Assembly: GCA_036924285.1 (NCBI GenBank)
Contig: JAYKYS010000007.1
Location: 5,704,001 to 5,768,000, forward strand
Reading direction: 5' to 3'
Length of the DNA stretch: 64,000 nucleotides
Source: Asterella californica
Taxonomy: Eukaryota; Streptophyta; Marchantiopsida; Marchantiales; Aytoniaceae
Under the pieces are notes generated by a model. It made no database searches. It was not told the DNA's origin and saw nothing but the letters and a program-made list of their open reading frames with translations. This document shows positions 57,250-64,000 of the stretch, piece after piece. Each line of letters begins with the position of its first letter. Position 1 is the stretch's first letter. Made by a program: the position numbers and the translations under genes.

Positions 57250-58332
57250 TTGGCCCTGGTGATCTCAGCAGTGGTGAGAGCAATACAAATAGTTGTCGAG
57301 TTTGCTCGGATGGAGGATCTTGACGAGTCCGATCAGCATTTACAGATCCACGGTGACGTGCAAGAGTCTCTTGCAGTAGTCATCTTAGCTACTCACCAGC
57401 TAATGGTGACACATGAACAACATGCACAACAACACACTTGGTTGATAAAGCCCAAATCACTTATATGGTTTTGATATTACTATGATGATGATTGGTTTAA
57501 CACTCTTCGTATGTAGAAAGCTTTGTTTCTTAATGTGGTGCAGATTCTTTCTAGCCATGTAGTCAAGAATGATATGAAAGATCAGAAAGTAATACCATTA
57601 CAGGTTAGGGTAGGTGCAGCATTGCTTCTCTTGGCTACAAGTATGACATATTTTCACACGGGTGAGAAGTTTCGTATAGACGAGACTACTTCTCAAGAAG
57701 CATTTGTGGATGTAGTTCGTGCTATAGGGACTGTCACAGATCCTTTATTCGTCCAGTGGACAACATGAGCTGCACTAGAGAAGATAACTGCAAGTTTCTC
57801 TGAGAAGTCATGCCTTCCAAACAGTCATGGAACTATTGACGGAATACATATACCAAGAAGGGCTCCTCCAGCGCGTGAATTGTCAGCTGAGAACTGCAAC
57901 CAAAAGTCATATCACTCATTGATGTTACAGAGTGTGTGTGATACAGACGGCATGTTCCTTGATATTAGTTGCGAGAGAGTAGGATCCAATCATGATGCTC
58001 GGATATTGAGGACGTTGGCTTTGTGGACATACATAAGAGATAGAAAAGTACTTTTAGAGTCGGTGGTCACACTCTCGAGCGATTTTTGTCTTCAGCCATA
58101 CTTACTAGATGACTCCTGATACACAATGGAGAGGTGGATGATGATCCCATACGACTTGGGACCACGGTCTACTCGCTTGCATCGTTTGTTCATTGAATGT
58201 CATATTAAAGAAAGAATTTGCATAGAACAACCATTTGGAGTTCTAAAAGCACGATTCAGTATTCTAAATGTAGGGATCACTAGTAGTGTGATGTGCATCA
58301 GAAATAGTAAAGATTTCATGAATACTCCATAA
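57250..58332 (+). pseudogene. PIF/Harbinger (HARBI1-like) transposase with in-frame stops
   Basis: One reading frame runs from 57250 to 58332 with four stop codons (near 57472, 57514, 57766 and 58117) and no evident frameshift. Recognisable DDE_Tnp_4 blocks are VRVGAALLLLATSMTYFHTG, then TIDGIHIPRRAPP (first Asp), SYHSLMLQSVCDTDGMFLDI, GSNHDARILRTLALW (second Asp) and ICIEQPFGVLKARFSIL (Glu). All three catalytic acids remain, but the stops preclude a product. It probably forms one element with 55394-56310. TIRs and 3-bp target duplications were not located. Confidence 0.85.
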
Positions 58333-61300
58333 GTTTCTAGTGCACCATATAGTTGTGACAAATAGAGAGTTATCAGCCATTCCTTCAATAGTAGATAGTT
58401 CATGTGTTAATGCTCATAGAATCCGAGACATTGGAGATGAGATCAGATAAGCAATTGCATCATATTTGGCTTCAGCTTAATTTCGTGCTTTTCTAATCTG
58501 TTTAGGAATGATGTATGCATTTTTCATACTCAATGGAATGTAGCTTGTATGTTCTAAGCTAATATTTCGAGTATAGCTAAGCTTATAGTATAAAGAGCTA
58601 ATATATAACAAATATTTTGAGTTCTATCGTATTACAAGGTTATCTCTATGTTTCTTTTAAATGAGTTCATGAACTCGGTTATATGGGTTTGGAACCACAG
58701 ACATGGTTATCCGTGTGTGAGTCTGAATTTCAAGTTTCGCAAGAGAAGTTTGTGCAGCAGTAACCTGTATGAGCGTAGGATGTGAGACGAGGGTAATTTC
58801 TTGTGTCGCATGTGTAAGAAGATAATGACGAGAGCCATCGAGACCTGATGGCATTGCTGCACCGGGTCAAACTTTGTTTACGCGCTTGAAGGATTCATTG
58901 TCATCGAAACTCACGTTGGTCTATTCATGGTTTAATGTTGCACGGGATCAGAAAAGAGAAGTGCTACATGAGATACAAAATGAATTGAGCGTGAGGGTTG
59001 CAGCTTCAAGTGATTTATGTCTTATCGTTTGCGTGAGAAGAGTGATCTGTGTCTAGGTCTAGATTTTCTCTTCAGCAACAGTTCTGATCGATTGATTACA
59101 CTCAATTCGTTGTACAATATATCGCTTGAATCAAAGATCAAGTTTGAGGTCTATGCGAGTGACCAGCCAAGTCTGCACATTGTCATCCGTGCACGGTTTG
59201 GAATTTGAGATGAACGTTCTTGTGCGCTTGTCTGAAGGTACACAATTTTTCTGATCTGATGGACGTGAGTTGCAGCAGCTCGTAGAACATGCGGCCTTTT
59301 CTTTCGCTGTTAAGACACTGTCTTCATGCTAGATAACAGACGAGCAATGCAGTTTTGTACATGGACAACTTATGTGTGCGATGGAGTCAGATTTCACTTT
59401 TCACGAGGTCCAAATTGAACTACAATATACTTTGCTGATGCAATGACAGACGCATTTCCACCTCATTCACGATGGATACCTAGGATGAATTTGTTCTTTT
59501 TCTTCGAAGTCGTCTCATACACTCTTCCGAATTCAGCATTTGTAGCCATCGCACCGTAGTATGTCAATCGACTTGGGACAACTTTCAAGTGAATAGGCAA
59601 GAAAGAGGTTACATTCGATGTTTTCTCACTTACGGACTGCTAGGTCAACCCAATATATAGTTATTCCCAACTTTCTGTAAATCAAGCTTCTGTCGTTGTA
59701 AATCAAATTCCAGCGGTTGTTAATCATTTCGGCCGTTGCTTGTATGTTATGAACTGTAATGTTCTCGACTTCCCACTATAAACTTTACACTTTTCTGCCA
59801 TTGTGGATTGAAACTATTCTCGATGTGTCTCTCTGCGAATGATTTGTGCGGTTCTATTAATTATCATTCGATCAGAGTCAAAAATTGAATGTTTAACACA
59901 AACATAGCGCGGTCCTACTTCCATTTCAAGACAAAAAACAATCAAAAACATGGAAAATCTGCTCTTTTCGGATATGCTCGGAACACTATAATTTTTTGAG
60001 AAAAACGGTAAAAGATTGTAGGGAAAAACTATGGGCAGTAGGACCCTTACTCATCAAAATGAATATTTGAAACACTTTTTGATTTCTTTGCGAGCAAATT
60101 GCTAGAATATATTATTGCGTGTGATGAAACAACCAGTTATTTCAAAAAACTTTTCCTCACACATCTCTTCTCCGTATATAATATACTCTATATAAGTCTT
60201 GTTTTCCAATAACACACAAGTTCATTCGTCATTAACAACTATTGTGTTTGATGTCGTTGGAGGTGTTGTTGTTCGGATCTCCCAGTTATAAGCTAAGGTA
60301 CAATCCGCTATCACCTCTGGACCTTACAAAATATGAGATGTTCTCTCAGCATGGCTTCCCTCTAAGCGCAAAGGATGCTAGAAATATAGAGTCCCTATTG
60401 TTTTGTATTTTAGAGTATCCTTATGTATGATACATAATCTTTCACAAACAACACATTTCATAAACAACTATTCAGTTTGATAAACCACGATCTTTATATA
60501 TTATTTTCATAAATCATGATCTCTAAATATTATTTTCCAAAAGACATCTAAACCGTTCGATCATGTGAGAAGTCTGTATTCTTACATTTTTTCCTTTATG
60601 ATGTGCAAGATGAATCTAAGACCTAAACGCTGATACCTTTTATCTCTTATAACTTTCCACTTCGAGTAGTGGTTTGGGATTGATAAGCCACTCCTTCTCA
60701 TAGCTTATGTTATACATAGTAATATACAATCATTCTGTCATGAGTTAAACGTGGAACACACCATCGCTATCTTGGTGTCAAAGAACTTGTGAAATTGAAA
60801 TACATTGACTCTGCAAGTGGGTATTGTAACGGACAATCACCATACAAGCATGAACAGCTTTCGAAACACCTTCTTGAAGAATATCTTTGGACTTTGTCGA
60901 CATTTGGAAATTGGGTGTTATTTTAGTATATTTTTGGAGATTTTTGTCTGATGATTCTTGATGCACGAGCAGAAAGTGCATATTGTGCACGATCTTGATG
61001 ACTCTCTTGATGATGTTGTTTGTGAAATCCAAAACGAGAAGTATGACGCAGAGACGTTGAGATTTGCGAGTTAAAACATGTACATCGACTCGAGTTTGAT
61101 CAGAACCGTAACGATATAAGAGATGTTCCGCATCTATAATTTGCAATTTGGGTCTGATATGGCGATTTCAATGCATGTGTTCTTCTTGATCTAGTTGACT
61201 CTTCATGTTTTTTTGACCATCTTTTTTTCATTTTGCACTTGGAGATGATTCTAGCAACTTGTTGCGATGGATGCCAAAAGGGAGTGTTTATGTGAGTATT

Positions 61301-62100
61301 GGAGGGCAAGTACATAATGAGGGAGACACTTCTCGTTTTACGAGTCTGCTGCAAGATTCTGAGATAGAATTATCACAGCAGCAATTCTTTAGCGAGTCTA
61401 ATGTGGACCTCAACACCTTCAGCATCTCATCGTCTCAGCCGAACCTTGGTCATTTAACTAGTAGATTCGTAACATATTGTTGCAGTACTGTTGGTTGGTA
61501 TTGTTGGTACTACAGGTTGGCTGACAATATCGTTATGAAAATGAACTATAAATGAAAATGAACTATAAATCTACAGATGCTTATATTATACGCTTATTAT
61601 TTCAATTTGTGCTTCTTTGAATGTAAGTGTGGACTAGGTTCTGTAAATTCATTATATGATAGCTCAACTATGTGGAATAGGCATCTTCACAGATGATCAT
61701 ATGTAAATACTTATAATGATGTCTGTTGTAATATTATCTCTCGATAACATTTATCGTTCATGGTCAACTCGTCATGCAATCTGAGCTGACGAAGTGAACT
61801 TGGTCCCAATGGAGGCAGTGGATACTTGGAAGTTGGTTGTCATCATTGCAGACTCAATTCTATCAACTTCTTCATCACGTCGGGGAGAATGGTGGGTCAA
61901 AGAGCGCTCTTTAATATGGTTTGACTATTATCTTCTCATGTTCTTTGATATTGCATAATGTTTGAAATGTCTCCGAATGTCTAAAACGTTTTCAGCTGAT
62001 TTTGTCAACATTTAAGCCCTCGTATAAATCATGTTGAGACTTTAATGGAGAAAAGAAGTTTCTTTTGAAGTGCAATCTTGTTCACATTGAGTATCGACAT
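58333..62100. other. AT-rich intergenic DNA with decayed repeats
   Basis: ORFs at 58874-59208, 60242-60430, minus 60778-61146 and 61259-61555 show no clear motif and may be Harbinger-related debris. No RNA gene was recognised. Confidence 0.4.
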
Positions 62101-63730
62101 GAGCTATTTTCAAGTCAAAGATCGGTTTGACATCAGAGAAAGTACAGTGCAAGAATTCATGGATGAAGTAGTTCAAGCAATCATCAAGGTTTTAGGACTT
62201 ACATATCTTGTTTGACCTCAAGGAGAGGACAAGAGATGGCCAAAGTATCCCAAGGTGTTTTCTGAAAGTCTGGATTATCGAACAGTCAAGGAGTCATGGA
62301 TGGCACCCACGTTTGGATAAAGACGCTATCATACCGTGGACCGGTTGTTGTTGAAAGGGAGGGTTGGGAGGTAAATTTCTGCAACTTGATGATAATGCAC
62401 ATCTGAGTGCATCATGGTGTAAGGCTCCTCAAATACACCAACTTTAGTTCTTGGATCGTAACAAACAGACATAAAATTAAATGAGTTACTACATGTTAAA
62501 GTTTTAGATTTTTGGTACACTATGATGCTGATGTGGCAGTTCAAGGGCAAACATGTATAGTGCTGATATACCACATTCATGATGTGTCTAAGTTGACTGA
62601 GAAAAATTGCTGACATGATAGATATGACTTGGTAATTTTTTCTTAACATATTAACACATACGTGGAGACTTTTTGGTTGCAACAGATGTTAAGGATGTCA
62701 GTTTGGGATGAAAATGATCTCATTGGGAAATTGACTTCTCTAGCTTTCCAATGCCATCAAAAACACAGGATTTGGAGTACAATGGAAGAAACAGTGGGAG
62801 TTTGAATATGACAGATGTTTTTAGAGTTTTGAAAAAGCTTCCGTGCCCGCGGATACCTTTTTGCTACACAGCTTGGGGAGGACATGTCTAACAAGGCGTT
62901 TGAGGTACCATCAGAAAGTTAACTTCAGTGGCTTTCTGATACCACAAGTTTTGAGAGATTTGGAGCTACGACGAAAGAATTGCATGGGTTCAAAGTCAAT
63001 ATTTCTGAGGGTTTTTCTAAGACATGTATTTGGGAGTTGGATTTTGACAAGGCATAGCTTCGTATGGGGAGCTCAGTTTGGAACAAATTGGGTAACATCA
63101 GAAAGCATTTTTGGATGGCTTTTTTATGGTTTTTGTAGATTTTGGGTTTGAAGGACATGATAAAATCATAGATATTTTCAGTGTGTTTGTACATACAAGA
63201 GAAATATAATATGAAAATAAAAAATGTTTTGGTTTTGGGAAGGATGTTCCACTATGATACCTCCTCGCTCGTGCATTTTTGACAATGACTCACTTCTTCT
63301 TCTACTTGCGAGAGATCTTTACAGCTAAGAAATCTCAAATAACTTTCACGTACAAAATTTGTGTGATACGATAACATCCATTGGAGAGAATACTGCGATT
63401 GAATGTTATAACCGCAAGCGCTACGAATCTCTGATGCTTCAAGAGATAGTTGTTTCCGAGGGTATTTTTTTGGACATAAGCACATGTATGTCTAGAAACA
63501 CAGATGATCAACGAGTCTTGCAGCATTTTCAATTTTACACAGCTGCTAGATCCGGACGTGTGCTTCAAAAGTCAACTATAGTCATCAATGCGGACTTCCA
63601 CCAAAAATCTTACGTTTTAAACCTTCAATAGTCATTTATCGAACGTCATATACGAAGACGGCTATGCGTGAAATATGTATTTAGGATTCTGAAAGCTTGT
63701 TTCTTCATCTTCAGCATTGGTATATCATCC
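62101..63730 (+). pseudogene. Second PIF/Harbinger transposase remnant, interrupted
   Basis: The first part (62101-62325) reads SYFQVKDRFDIRESTVQEFM and, after a frame change, GVMDGTHVWIKT, the IDGTHI first-Asp block. The next block appears about 1.05 kb later (63359-63631): CYNRKRYESLMLQEIVVSEG, FLDISTCMS and RVLQHFQFYTAARSG. The intervening 1.05 kb does not fit the transposase and is probably an insertion. A final IEQ...FGILKA-type block was not clearly seen beyond 63650. Not functional. Confidence 0.7.
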
Positions 63731-64000
63731 TCTTCCAAGAGGACAGTGAAACTGATCCACACTACATATTACATAACATCCTCGTTAAGAAAGAGATTCA
63801 AGTTTTGTAGAGTACTAGCTGAGTACTTGGCATTCTCGGCTTAATATTTATTGTGTTTGATATGAATATTACTGCATCAAAACATCTTGTGCTAATAATG
63901 GTTTGTAGGAGGTCAAGCTGGAGCTTCGACTGAGATTCAATTCCTCAGTTGATCATAGTGTTTTAAAGCGGTGTGTGTCTACAAATTCCACTCGCAATGA

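Noticed and set aside
1..64000. CRISPR arrays, bacterial operons or organelle DNA insertions
   Set aside because: No regularly spaced direct repeats with unique spacers, no Shine-Dalgarno-type gene packing and no recognisable plastid or mitochondrial genes.

Overview
This is nuclear DNA of a land plant. It shows GT-AG introns, TATA-type promoters with long leaders, plant gene families (a HYL1/DRB-type dsRNA-binding protein, a 10-kDa acyl-CoA-binding protein, a Rubisco-methyltransferase-like SET protein, a galactose-oxidase-fold GLOX) and Ty1/copia, Ty3/gypsy, PIF/Harbinger and hAT-type elements. Low gene density, the protein sequences and several very short introns suggest a bryophyte or lycophyte rather than a flowering plant. 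I cannot name the species from the sequence alone.

Layout. 0.5-3.6 kb (+): promoter, long leader and two-exon gene for a DRB1/HYL1-like protein. 5.9-7.2 kb (-): an unrecognised Ser/Glu/Pro-rich, probably nuclear protein. 10.0-10.7 kb (-): first exons of an Elongator subunit 5 (ELP5)-like gene, with an apparent frame break. 11.5-16 kb: repeats, including a decayed Ty3/gypsy integrase (-). 16.8-17.0 kb: a TTAA-flanked MITE. 17.2-19.0 kb (-): a four-exon acyl-CoA-binding protein gene with a 29-bp perfect hairpin in intron 1. 20.1-22.3 kb (+): a decayed HUH-endonuclease (Replitron-like) open region. 23.7-25.5 kb: rearranged hAT/DUF4371 fragments in inverted copies, then two back-to-back hairpins. 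27.2-30.6 kb (-): a SET-domain protein gene, resolved to ten exons apart from its N-terminus. 31.5-34.1 kb: tRNA-like pol III modules and an 820-bp TIR element with TATA boxes in its ends and a palindrome cluster inside. 36.9-45.6 kb (-): a full-length but broken Ty1/copia element (207-bp LTRs, GAAAG target duplication) carrying two insertions, one of them an extremely GC-rich hairpin-dense block. 45.6-46.8 kb: hairpins and 335-bp tandem repeats. 47.1-48.8 kb (-): an intact single-exon GLOX gene. 49.6-51.5 kb: small ORFs and a dispersed repeat family also seen at 0.5 kb. 55-58.3 kb and 62-63.7 kb (+): two decayed PIF/Harbinger transposons.

The host genes look independent; no shared pathway is evident. 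ACBP, ELP5 and most exons of the SET gene were assembled by eye from splice signals and phase matching, and should be read as gene models rather than simple ORFs. The most unusual features are the many perfect short inverted repeats, the GC-rich hairpin block inside the copia element, introns of only about 41-51 nt, and LTR divergence made up solely of transitions.
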